This document shows, one piece after another, positions 1 to 6,946 of a DNA stretch of 37,275 nucleotides. The stretch's first letter is position 1. Every line of letters begins with the position of its first letter. The stretch is from the NCBI GenBank assembly GCA_028285185.1, contig JANQQD010000102.1, forward strand, positions 1-37,275, read 5' to 3'. This stretch comes from Anaerolineae bacterium. Its GTDB lineage: Bacteria; Pseudomonadota; Alphaproteobacteria; DSM-16000; Inquilinaceae. Position numbers and translations under genes: made by a program. Below the pieces are notes generated by a model. The model saw nothing but the letters and a program-made list of their open reading frames with translations, did not search any database and was not told where the DNA came from.

Positions 1-80
1 GCGATGGCGATCTCGCGGCGTCCCCAATCGGCAAGCCCGATATCGGCGACCTTGTAGTCGTTCATGGTATCGATGGTCAT
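1..80 (-). CDS. ahcY: Adenosylhomocysteinase, N-terminal fragment
   Basis: Reading leftward from the ATG at 80-78, the 26 visible codons give MTIDTMNDYKVADIGLADWG followed by RREIAI. This is the characteristic N-terminus of S-adenosyl-L-homocysteine hydrolase, with the DYKVADI-LADWGR signature. The enzyme splits S-adenosylhomocysteine into adenosine and homocysteine in the cytoplasmic methyl cycle. A second in-frame ATG lies at 65-63, and some family members start there. The gene runs off the left edge, so no catalytic residues are visible. It diverges from the ABC transporter genes, and the 26-bp palindrome at 195-220 lies about 115 bp upstream, where an ArsR-type SAH/SAM regulator would be expected. 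No SAH-riboswitch pattern was seen in the leader. Confidence 0.85.
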   Translation of the reverse strand, partial: MTIDTMNDYKVADIGLADWGRREIAI

Positions 81-194
81 GCGGTTCCCACTCCCAATCT
101 CTGATGCACAACACGCGCTGCGGACATCCAGGCCCGCTGCCGGCGCCGTCGGACTGAGCGCGACGGTTAGCACTCCCGGCATGGCGCCGCAACC

Positions 195-220
195 CATACA
201 TAAAGATATCTTTATATATG
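195..220. promoter_or_regulatory. Near-perfect 26-bp palindrome, SahR-like operator
   Basis: The core ATAAAGATATCTTTAT (200-215) is a perfect palindrome. It is extended by CATA and TATG arms with a single mismatched pair (199/216). The site is very AT-rich in a high-GC region and lies between divergent ahcY and the ABC transporter genes. From memory, it resembles operators described for ArsR-family regulators of the methionine/SAH cycle in Proteobacteria (SahR type). The assignment to that family and the direction of control are inferred. Confidence 0.6.
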
Positions 221-286
221 GTGAGCGACGGCAAAGTCCCGTCCCGCCACGGCGATGTGCCGGCAACAGGCACTGGCTGCGCTAGC

Positions 287-2008
287 ATGGCGGCGACGAC
301 GTCCGGCTCACGGCGCCACTGGTGGGACGCATGGCTGCGTGCCGCACCGACGACCACTCTGGCTCTGTTTCTGGTGCCGATCGTCGTCGGGCTGGTCGCC
401 ACATGGATCCCGGCTTTCGGCTACCTTCCGGCGCTTGGCGGCACCACGCTTTCGCTCGACCCCTGGCGGCGCCTGTTTGATGCGCCTGGTCTGGATGGCG
501 CCGTCCGGTTGACGCTGCTGACAGGCGTCGTCTCCACGCTGCTGTCGCTGGTGGCTACCATCACCATCCTTGCGGCGTGGCACGGCACACGGGTGGAGCG
601 CGCCATCCGCCGGTCATTGGCACCGCTTCTGGCGGTGCCGCATGCGGCGCTGGCGATCGGGCTGGCCTTTCTGCTGGCGCCGAGCGGCTGGATCGCGCGG
701 ATCCTGTCGCCATGGGCTACGGGGTGGGAACGCCCGCCCGACCTGTTGATCGTGCAAGACCCGAACGGCCTCGCCCTGATTGCAGGCCTGGTAATCAAAG
801 AGACGGCCTTTCTCCTGTTCATGTCGCTGGCCGCGCTGCAGCAGGTCCGGGTGCATGACGATATGACGGTGGCCAGCAGTCTGGGCTACCGCCCCTTCGT
901 CGCCTGGCTGAAGGTGGTGCTGCCGCAGCTCTACCCGCAGATCCGGCTGCCGATCTTCGCCGTGCTGGCCTATGCGCTGTCCGTCGTGGACATGGCGATG
1001 ATCCTCGGCCCCTCCACGCCACCACCGCTCGCGCCGCTGATCCTCCGCTGGACGGCAGATACCGATCTGGCAATGCGCTTCGTCGCGGCCGCCGGGGCCT
1101 GCTTGCAGCTGGCGATCATCGTCGCCGTCATTGCCGCGTGGGTCATGGGAGAGCGGGCCGTTGTTGTCTGTCTTCGGCCTTGGCTTTCGTCGGGGGGCCG
1201 CGGCGGTCAGGGCTGGGCGCCCCGTGTCTTGTCCGGCGTCGTTGCGGTAGGTCTGGTTCTGCTTGCCGCAGGCGCGATCGCCGGCATGGCTGTCTGGTCC
1301 ATGACGTCGCGCTGGCGCTGGCCGGATCCGCTGCCGGCCGACTGGAGAGCGGCCAACTGGTCAAACGCGCTGCCCGGCCTGGGCACATCGGCCTGGACGA
1401 CCCTGGTGGTCGCCGTCATCGCCACGGCGATCGCGCTGGCTCTGGTGATCGGATGCCTGGAGCACGAGCAGCGCCACCATGTTCGCCCGACGAACCGTGC
1501 CATGTGGCTGTTGTACACGCCGCTGCTGGTGCCGCAGATCGGGTTCCTGTTCGGCCTGCAGGTCGTGTTGGTCAGCCTTGACCTGGATGGCGGGTGGGCG
1601 GCACTGATCTGGAGCCATCTGCTGTTCGTCCTCCCTTACATCTTCCTGGCGCTGGCGGATCCGTGGCGTGCGCTCGACGAACGATATCAGCGCACGGCGG
1701 GCTGCCTCGGGGCTTCCCCGGCCCGCGCCTTCTGGGCGGTCAAACTGCCCATGCTGCTGCGCCCGGTGTTGATGGCGACGGCCGTCGGCTTTGCTGTCAG
1801 CGTTGCGCAGTATCTGCCGACGGTGTTCGCAGGGGCGGGGCGGCTAACGACGCTCACGACCGAGGCGGTGGCGCTGGCCTCAGGGTCGGACCGCCGCGTC
1901 ATCGGGGTCTACGTGTTCGCACAGGCGGCGCTGCCTGCTGTCGTCTTTTGTGCGGCGCTGGTACTGCCGGCGTGGCTCTATCGCCACCGGCGGGGGATGC
2001 GGCGATGA
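287..2008 (+). CDS. ynjC: ABC transporter permease, YnjC/ThiP-like fused dimer
   Basis: The 573-residue polytopic membrane protein has two tandem permease halves. Each carries an EAA-type coupling loop for the ATPase: LGYRPFVAWLKVVLP in the first half and LGASPARAFWAVKLP in the second. This fused architecture is typical of the ThiP/YnjC group of import permeases. The stop overlaps the ATPase start as ATGA, so the two are translationally coupled. I chose the ATG at 287. An in-frame ATG at 218 sits inside the palindrome at 195-220 with no ribosome binding site, and GTG 257 is a weaker option. The YnjC assignment rests mainly on the clearly YnjD-like partner. No periplasmic binding protein (YnjB type) lies next to it in the window, and the substrate is unknown. 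Confidence 0.78.
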   Translation: MAATTSGSRRHWWDAWLRAAPTTTLALFLVPIVVGLVATWIPAFGYLPALGGTTLSLDPWRRLFDAPGLDGAVRLTLLTGVVSTLLSLVATITILAAWHGTRVERAIRRSLAPLLAVPHAALAIGLAFLLAPSGWIARILSPWATGWERPPDLLIVQDPNGLALIAGLVIKETAFLLFMSLAALQQVRVHDDMTVASSLGYRPFVAWLKVVLPQLYPQIRLPIFAVLAYALSVVDMAMILGPSTPPPLAPLILRWTADTDLAMRFVAAAGACLQLAIIVAVIAAWVMGERAVVVCLRPWLSSGGRGGQGWAPRVLSGVVAVGLVLLAAGAIAGMAVWSMTSRWRWPDPLPADWRAANWSNALPGLGTSAWTTLVVAVIATAIALALVIGCLEHEQRHHVRPTNRAMWLLYTPLLVPQIGFLFGLQVVLVSLDLDGGWAALIWSHLLFVLPYIFLALADPWRALDERYQRTAGCLGASPARAFWAVKLPMLLRPVLMATAVGFAVSVAQYLPTVFAGAGRLTTLTTEAVALASGSDRRVIGVYVFAQAALPAVVFCAALVLPAWLYRHRRGMRR

Positions 2009-2667
2009 CGGCGGACAGGGCGGCCCTGCGGCTGGCAGGGGTCTCGGTCCGGCTGCACGATCGGGACCTGGTACCACCGCTGGACCTCGCTATCGCACCG
2101 GGAGAGGTGGCCACCCTGATGGGGCCCAGCGGCTGCGGCAAGTCGAGCCTGCTCGCGTATCTATGCGGTGCTCTGTCACCACCATTGTCGGCCACTGGCC
2201 CGGTCTTCCTGGGGGACTGCGACGTCACCCGTCTGGCACCGGAGGATCGCCGAGTCGGTATCCTGTTCCAGGATGATCTTCTGTTTCCGCATCTCTCGGT
2301 CGGCGACAACCTGGCCTTTGCCGTGCCTTCGTCCGTCAAGGGACGGCAGCGCGCACGTCTCGCAGCGGCAGCGCTGGCGGAAGCCGGGCTCGACGGCTTT
2401 CTGAAGCGCGATCCGGCGACGCTGTCGGGCGGCCAGCGCGCGCGCGTGGCCCTGTTGCGCACGCTGCTGGCCGAACCTCGCGCGCTTCTGCTCGACGAAC
2501 CATTCTCCCGACTCGACGGGCCGATGCGGTCGCGCTTCCGCGGTCTGGTGTTCGAGCATGCGCGTCGGCGGGGGCTGCCGACACTGCTGGTCACCCATGA
2601 TGCACAAGACGCCGAAGCGGCCGGCGGCCCTATTATAAGGCTTCCCGGGTGGGAAAACGGGGCATGA
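2005..2667 (+). CDS. ynjD: ABC transporter ATP-binding protein, YnjD-like
   Basis: The 220-residue nucleotide-binding subunit would power the preceding permease. Visible motifs are Walker A GPSGCGKS (40-47), Q-loop Gln89 in ILFQD, signature LSGGQ (140-144), Walker B LLLDEP (161-166) and the switch His198. The stretches DPATLSGGQRARVALLR and ALLLDEPFSRLD closely match E. coli YnjD as I remember it, as does the VGILFQDDLLF region. The start ATG at 2005 overlaps the permease stop by 4 bp. No substrate can be deduced. A hairpin with a T-run at 2687-2731 probably ends this operon. Confidence 0.85.
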   Translation: MTADRAALRLAGVSVRLHDRDLVPPLDLAIAPGEVATLMGPSGCGKSSLLAYLCGALSPPLSATGPVFLGDCDVTRLAPEDRRVGILFQDDLLFPHLSVGDNLAFAVPSSVKGRQRARLAAAALAEAGLDGFLKRDPATLSGGQRARVALLRTLLAEPRALLLDEPFSRLDGPMRSRFRGLVFEHARRRGLPTLLVTHDAQDAEAAGGPIIRLPGWENGA

Positions 2668-2686
2668 CTTCGCGGGCCGCGAATAG

Positions 2687-2731
2687 CAGGAATTGGGCGA
2701 GATCAAAATTCTGCCCAGATTTCCTGTTTTT
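2687..2731 (+). terminator. Probable Rho-independent terminator after ynjCD
   Basis: An imperfect stem pairs CAGGAA with TTCCTG on the outside and TGGGC with GCCCA on the inside, around an A-rich loop. It is followed directly by a run of five T (2727-2731). It starts 20 bp after the ATPase stop. Confidence 0.6.
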
Positions 2732-2747
2732 CATCGTTCACAAGACC

Positions 2748-2775
2748 TTCAATTCGTCTGGGTTTCTGGTATAAG
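2748..2775 (+). promoter_or_regulatory. Candidate sigma-70-type promoter for the OmpA-like lipoprotein
   Basis: TTCAAT (2748-2753) and TATAAG (2770-2775) are 16 bp apart in an AT-rich pocket just after the preceding terminator. They would give a leader of roughly 120 nt. Only sequence resemblance supports this. Confidence 0.35.
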
Positions 2776-2904
2776 GGGTTCAGAGGTTTCGCCGATCGAC
2801 GCCGGGTCGGGGCGTTGCCCTTGCGCTCGCGCGGTGCATTCTTGGGCGAATTGGCTTAGGCCGTCGAGTCGAACCTCCCTGGGGACCTAGACGGAGTGAA
2901 GGTA

Positions 2905-3729
2905 ATGAAGGCTGTCCGTTTTCTGAGCCTCTTTGCGGGGGCCACGCTGGTAGCCGGCTGCTTTGGTTATGACGTTGACGCGGTCAACCAAGTCGAAGCG
3001 GTGGGCGACGCATTCACACAACAGCTGACGGTCGAGTATCGCGATCTGGCCAACTTCGAGGCCAACGAGATGGGCGACTGGCGGGATGCAGAGCATTTCG
3101 CTCGCAAGGGCCTCGCCGCGGCTGCTGGTGAAATCGTTCTTCCGGAAGATCTCGCTGACTGGGCGCTGCCGGCCGACTCGATCGACGAGTTGGCATCTGC
3201 TCGCCAGCGTCTGCTTGTTGCCCTCGACGGCAATGCCCGCAGCACCTACCCGGTGGAAGCGGCGATTGCACAGGCGAAGTTCGATTGCTGGGTCGAGCAG
3301 CAGGAAGAGAACCATCAGCCGGATCACATCGCGGCCTGCCGTGATGAGTTCTATGCTTTCTTGGCGATCATCGAAGGGCCGACTCCGCCGGTTGGCGAGC
3401 CCGTGTTCTTCGTGTTCTTCGACTTCGACAGCACGGTCATCACGCCTGAGGCCGACGCGGTGCTGAACGACGTGGCCGCGCAGTATGCGGCTGCCGGCGG
3501 CGCCATGCTGGTCGATGTCATCGGCTACACCGACCGGTCGGGCTCGGCTGCCTACAACCAGGCCCTGTCGGTTCGTCGTGCGGAAGCGGTGCGCAACGCG
3601 CTGGTCGCCAAGGGTGTCGCCGACTCGTCGATCCTGACGGCCGGCCGCGGCGAGAACGATCCGCTGGTTGCCACGCCGGATGGTGTTCGTGAGCCGTCCA
3701 ACCGTCGCGCCGAGATCCGCTTCCAGTAA
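2905..3729 (+). CDS. OmpA-domain outer membrane lipoprotein (Pal/OmpA C-like)
   Basis: The predicted 274-residue lipoprotein has a lipobox LVAGC with lipidated Cys19. A mostly helical, acidic central region of unknown function spans about 20-165. The C-terminal OmpA-like peptidoglycan-binding domain covers about 167-274. The domain opens with FFVFFDFDST, contains GYTDRSG with the diaminopimelate-binding Asp, and ends in NRRAEIRF with its conserved Arg. It would anchor the outer membrane to peptidoglycan. ATG 2905 fits better than GTG 2896 because GGAG (2893-2896) is correctly spaced for it. The gene is monocistronic, flanked by a candidate promoter and a strong terminator. The two Cys residues in the central region (CWVEQQ and AACRDEF) could form a disulfide. 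Confidence 0.88.
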   Translation: MKAVRFLSLFAGATLVAGCFGYDVDAVNQVEAVGDAFTQQLTVEYRDLANFEANEMGDWRDAEHFARKGLAAAAGEIVLPEDLADWALPADSIDELASARQRLLVALDGNARSTYPVEAAIAQAKFDCWVEQQEENHQPDHIAACRDEFYAFLAIIEGPTPPVGEPVFFVFFDFDSTVITPEADAVLNDVAAQYAAAGGAMLVDVIGYTDRSGSAAYNQALSVRRAEAVRNALVAKGVADSSILTAGRGENDPLVATPDGVREPSNRRAEIRFQ

Positions 3730-3769
3730 GGTTCGGATCCAAGAACGACGTTGGTGTTGGTTTAAGGAG

Positions 3770-3800
3770 ATCGGGTGCGGCCTGGGCCGCACCCGATTTT
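3770..3800 (+). terminator. Strong Rho-independent terminator
   Basis: A perfect 13-bp GC-rich stem, ATCGGGTGCGGCC pairing with GGCCGCACCCGAT, runs across a two-base tip and is followed by TTTT. It lies 40 bp after the OmpA-like gene and clearly ends that transcript. Confidence 0.92.
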
Positions 3801-3870
3801 CTTTGCTCTTGGCAGCAACTTTTTCGAGTTATTCCTTATAGTTACGCAACTAATTATCGGCCAACCGACA

Positions 3871-3900
3871 CGTTCTCGCGGCAAGCCGGATAAGAGAACG
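3871..3900. repeat. Inverted repeat in the gap before apaG
   Basis: CGTTCTC (3871-3877) and GAGAACG (3894-3900) form a 7-bp inverted repeat with a 16-nt spacer. The gap 3730-4076 otherwise holds only the terminator above, an AT-rich stretch (about 3825-3860) that could contain a promoter, and spurious short reading frames. No gene is supported there. Confidence 0.35.
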
Positions 3901-4076
3901 CATGGCGGGTGGATGGGTGCGCGTCCGGCCGTTCGCCCTGATGGACTTGGCTGGGTTCGGGTATAGCGCCTGGTGGCCGGCGCCCTGGCCCATCGCGCAC
4001 TGGACGGGTTGCGCGCTCTGCGCTAATGGTCCGGGACGGTTCGCTCGTCAGCCGATGGGGAGCGGGGGGTGCGCCG

Positions 4077-4469
4077 ATGTATACTGCCGAGACACGTTCG
4101 ATCAACGTCACTGTAGAGCCCATTTACCTGGAGGATCAGTCTTCTCCGGGTGAAAGCCATTTTGTCTGGGCCTACCATGTGCGCATCGAGAACAATGGCG
4201 ACGAGACCGTGCAGCTCCGCAATCGCTATTGGCGCATCACGGACGCCTTCGGCCGGGTGCAGGAGGTGCGAGGCCCGGGCGTCGTGGGGGTCGAACCCGT
4301 GCTCAATCCCGGAGAATGCTTCGAATACACCAGCGGCACGCCGCTGAATGCGCCGTCCGGCATCATGGTCGGCACCTATGAAATGGAAACCCCGGGCGGT
4401 GAGCGGTTTGACGTGGAAGTCCCGGCCTTCTCGCTGGACAGCCCACACCAGACGGTCCGCATCAACTGA
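4077..4469 (+). CDS. apaG: ApaG-domain protein
   Basis: The 130-residue protein matches the single-domain ApaG family throughout. It shows the VTVEPIYLEDQSSP opening, FVWAYHVRIEN, TVQLRNRYWRITDA, the GPGVVGVEPVLNPGE turn and the C-terminal PSGIMVGTYEME plus PAFSLDSP. ApaG is a small fibronectin-III-like beta-sandwich protein linked to Co2+/Mg2+ homeostasis in enterobacteria, and its biochemical role is not settled. I chose ATG 4077 over an upstream in-frame ATG at 4026 because a G-rich Shine-Dalgarno (GGGGGG, about 4064-4069) precedes it and family members start here. apaH is not adjacent. Confidence 0.92.
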   Translation: MYTAETRSINVTVEPIYLEDQSSPGESHFVWAYHVRIENNGDETVQLRNRYWRITDAFGRVQEVRGPGVVGVEPVLNPGECFEYTSGTPLNAPSGIMVGTYEMETPGGERFDVEVPAFSLDSPHQTVRIN

Positions 4470-4502
4470 CGCACACATTTGCGCGATTGCGGCGACATGC
4501 AC

Positions 4503-4624
4503 GTCCCCGCCCTGATGGGAAATCGGCGGCCGGCGCCTACGCCGCAGGCGGGACACACTTGACTCTTACCATCCACACGCCACCCTCATACCGGCTGAGT
4601 GTGGCGACCGTTCACCGCTGAACG
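4503..4624. repeat. Run of inverted repeats between apaG and folE
   Basis: Three hairpins can be drawn. GTCCCCGCC (4503-4511) pairs with GGCGGGAC (4547-4554) with one bulge and could end the apaG transcript. CGCCAC (4578-4583) pairs with GTGGCG (4601-4606). CGTTCA-CCGC-TGAACG (4609-4624) is perfect. The last two sit 46-90 bp upstream of the folE start and could be leader structure or operator half-sites. Confidence 0.35.
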
Positions 4625-4669
4625 CCCTCAACATGGCTCAGTCGACCAGCAGAACGAGGATGCCCACTA

Positions 4670-5314
4670 GTGCCTGAGCGAAGCACAATTGCAGCGCTGT
4701 ACGACGCCTCAACCGCGCAGCAGACAGAACGGGAAGCCGACGACCGGCCAACCCGAGCCGAGGCGGAAGAGGCGGTGCGTACGCTCCTTCGCTGGGCCGG
4801 TGAGGATCCTTACCGGGAGGGGCTGCTGGACACCCCTCGGCGCGTTGTCAAATCCTACGACGAGTTTTTCTCCGGCTACGCCATCGATCCGGTGGACACA
4901 CTGCAGCGCGTGTTCGAGGAGACCGACGGCTATGACGAGATGGTCGTGCTGCGCGACGTCGACTTCGAGAGCCATTGCGAGCACCACATGGTGCCGATCA
5001 TCGGCCGCGCCCATGTCGGCTATCTGCCCGGCCGGCGCGTCGTCGGGATCAGCAAGCTGGCCCGTGTCGTCGATGCCTTCGCGCGACGGCTGCAGATTCA
5101 AGAGCGCATGACCGCCCAGATCGCCAACACCATCCAGGATGTGCTGGAACCGCGTGGCGTTGCCGTTGTCATTGCCAGCCAGCACCACTGCATGACCACG
5201 CGCGGCGTCCACAAGGTCGGCGCATCCATGGTAACGAGCCGCATGCTTGGCGCGTTCCGCGACGAAGTGCAGCTGCGCCGGGAGTTCCATGCCCTCGCCG
5301 GCATCGGCGACTGA
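4670..5314 (+). CDS. folE: GTP cyclohydrolase I (FolE type)
   Basis: The 214-residue enzyme converts GTP to 7,8-dihydroneopterin triphosphate, the first step of tetrahydrofolate synthesis. It is normally a cytoplasmic homodecamer. The zinc ligands are present with the same spacing as E. coli Cys110/His113/Cys181: Cys103 and His106 in SHCEHHMVP, and Cys174 in [10 protein letters not shown]. The conserved [25 protein letters not shown] and QERMTAQIA blocks are intact. The start is GTG 4670 with ACGAGGA about 9 nt upstream. The nearby ATG at 4660 is out of frame. Inverted repeats at 4578-4624 lie in its leader. The stop codon overlaps the ATG of a 34-codon reading frame (TGATG). Confidence 0.97.
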   Translation: MPERSTIAALYDASTAQQTEREADDRPTRAEAEEAVRTLLRWAGEDPYREGLLDTPRRVVKSYDEFFSGYAIDPVDTLQRVFEETDGYDEMVVLRDVDFESHCEHHMVPIIGRAHVGYLPGRRVVGISKLARVVDAFARRLQIQERMTAQIANTIQDVLEPRGVAVVIASQHHCMTTRGVHKVGASMVTSRMLGAFRDEVQLRREFHALAGIGD

Positions 5315-5418
5315 TGGGGCTGGCGCCGCCGGACGGGCATGACCGGCGGCCATCGCGGCTTTGGTACTGCAATGACCCCGCGGAATCGCTGGACATCGGC
5401 AAAGCCTGGGTTCAATGA
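5314..5418 (+). CDS. Possible 34-residue ORF coupled to folE
   Basis: The ATG overlaps the folE stop as TGATG, an arrangement that allows translational coupling. The ORF encodes a 34-residue peptide with no signal peptide, no membrane segment and no recognised family. Its middle reads LWYCNDPAESLDIGKAWVQ. It may be chance, because reading frames of this size are common in GC-rich DNA. The rest of the 152-bp folE-trkH gap shows nothing. Confidence 0.18.
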   Translation: MGLAPPDGHDRRPSRLWYCNDPAESLDIGKAWVQ

Positions 5419-5466
5419 TCGTGTGGGCCGTCCGGCCGGACCGCAACCCGCCACCGGGCTGAGCCA

Positions 5467-6924
5467 GTGCCCGAAATCCGCCCTATCCTTCTGATCATCG
5501 GAATTCTGCTGTCGACGCTGGCCGCGGCCATGCTGTTGCCGGCGTTTGTCGACATGGCCTATGGCCATGATGATTGGGGCGTGTTTCTCGCCTCTTCGGC
5601 GATCACGCTGTTCGTCGGCGTGGCTTTCGTGCTCACCAGCCGCGGCCGCGGCGGCTTCAGCCTTGAGACCCGACAGGCGTTCCTGCTGACGGCCCTTAGC
5701 TGGCTGATGATCGCCGCCTTCGCTGCGCTGCCGTTTGCCTTCTCCGAGCTCGATCTCAGCTATACCGACGCGTTCTTCGAGAGCATGTCCGGTGTTACCA
5801 CGACGGGATCGACCGTGATCGTCGGCCTCGACTCGGCGCCGCCGGGCATTTTGATCTGGCGGGCAATCCTGCAGTGGCTGGGTGGCATCGGCATCATCGT
5901 CATGGCGATGTCTATCCTCCCGATGCTGCGCGTCGGCGGCATGCAGCTGTTCCGCATGGAAAGCTCCGACACCTCGGAGAAGGTGCTGCCGCGCGCGGCG
6001 GAAATCGCCAGCTCCATCGGCCTGATCTATGTGGCGTTGACCATGCTGTGCGCCGCCGCCTATGCGTTCTGCGGCATGCCCTGGTTCGATGCCGTGGCGC
6101 ACGCGATGACGACGATCGCCACCGGCGGTTTCGCCACGTCGGATCTGTCCATCGGCCGCTTCAGCAGCGCCTCGGTCGACGCGGTCGCCACCGCCTTCAT
6201 GATCATCGGGGGGCTGCCCTTCGTGCTCTATCTGCGCGCCATTCGCGGCAAACCGCAGGCGCTGTTCCAGGACAGTCAGGTGCGCTGGTTCCTGACCATC
6301 GTGTTCGTCGCCGTGGCCGCAATGACGGCCTATCTCTACCATACGCGTGCCGACGACCTGACATTCTGGCAGGCGCTGCGACTCTGCGCCTTCAACGTCG
6401 TATCGATCATCACGGGCACGGGCTATGCCACGTCCGATTTCGGCATCTGGGGCGCCTTTGCCACCACCGGCATGTTCTATCTGATGTTCGTCGGCGGCTG
6501 CGCCGGATCGACCACCTGCGGCATCAAGATCTTCCGCTTCCAGGTGCTCTATGCGACCTGCCGCAGCGTGGTGGCCAAGCTGGTGCACCCTTCGGGCGTC
6601 TTCATCCCCTATTACAACCGCAAGCCGATCCCCGAGAGCGTCTCGGAATCGGTCATGAGCTTCTTCTTTCTGTTCGCGCTCTGCTTCGCCGGGCTGGCAT
6701 TGGCCATGAGCCTGTTGGGGCTGGACTATCTGACCAGCGTCTCGGGTGCTGCGACCGCCATTGCGAATGTGGGGCCCGGCCTCGGTCCCATCATCGGCCC
6801 GGCGGGCACGTTCCAGCCGCTGCCGGACGAAGCGAAATGGCTGTTGGCTTTCGGCATGCTGCTGGGGCGGCTGGAGCTGTTCACCGTACTGATCCTGGTG
6901 TTCCCGACTTTCTGGAAGGGCTAG
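5467..6924 (+). CDS. trkH: TrkH-family potassium uptake protein
   Basis: The 485-residue polytopic membrane protein has the fourfold M1-P-M2 layout of the TrkH/KtrB family. The four pore loops can be read in order: TTTGSTV, TTIATGGFAT, IITGTGYAT and ANVGPGLG. Each carries the Gly of the K+ selectivity filter. It would form the membrane channel of a K+ uptake system with the cytoplasmic NAD-binding regulator TrkA, which is not in this window. The start is GTG 5467 with only a weak Shine-Dalgarno, and no better in-frame start is seen. A 496-codon frame on the opposite strand (5098-6588) is a GC-driven shadow. argE begins 22 bp downstream, so the two may be cotranscribed. Confidence 0.93.
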   Translation: MPEIRPILLIIGILLSTLAAAMLLPAFVDMAYGHDDWGVFLASSAITLFVGVAFVLTSRGRGGFSLETRQAFLLTALSWLMIAAFAALPFAFSELDLSYTDAFFESMSGVTTTGSTVIVGLDSAPPGILIWRAILQWLGGIGIIVMAMSILPMLRVGGMQLFRMESSDTSEKVLPRAAEIASSIGLIYVALTMLCAAAYAFCGMPWFDAVAHAMTTIATGGFATSDLSIGRFSSASVDAVATAFMIIGGLPFVLYLRAIRGKPQALFQDSQVRWFLTIVFVAVAAMTAYLYHTRADDLTFWQALRLCAFNVVSIITGTGYATSDFGIWGAFATTGMFYLMFVGGCAGSTTCGIKIFRFQVLYATCRSVVAKLVHPSGVFIPYYNRKPIPESVSESVMSFFFLFALCFAGLALAMSLLGLDYLTSVSGAATAIANVGPGLGPIIGPAGTFQPLPDEAKWLLAFGMLLGRLELFTVLILVFPTFWKG

Positions 6925-6946
6925 GTCGACGATTGGTTTGGCTGTG

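Noticed and set aside
81..194. SAH riboswitch in the ahcY leader
   Set aside because: The conserved GAGGAGCGCUGC-type core and its pairing partner were not found in the minus-strand leader. The protein-binding-type palindrome explains regulation better.
218..286. N-terminal extension of the ynjC-like gene from ATG 218
   Set aside because: This start lies within the palindromic operator and lacks a Shine-Dalgarno, and the extension is not membrane-protein-like.
3775..3966. 63-codon plus-strand frame after the OmpA-like gene
   Set aside because: It begins inside the Rho-independent terminator and has no ribosome site. The overlapping frame at 3902-4153 is likewise unsupported.
4470..4669. THF-II (folE) riboswitch
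   Set aside because: Hairpins exist, but the conserved GAUGAUUCGC / GCGGUGAAUCAU pairing I associate with this class is absent on the plus strand.
5098..6588. 496-codon open frame on the minus strand opposite folE and trkH
   Set aside because: Composition is His/Gln/Arg/Asp-rich with no domain. It lies antisense to two clear genes and is an expected GC-codon-bias artefact.
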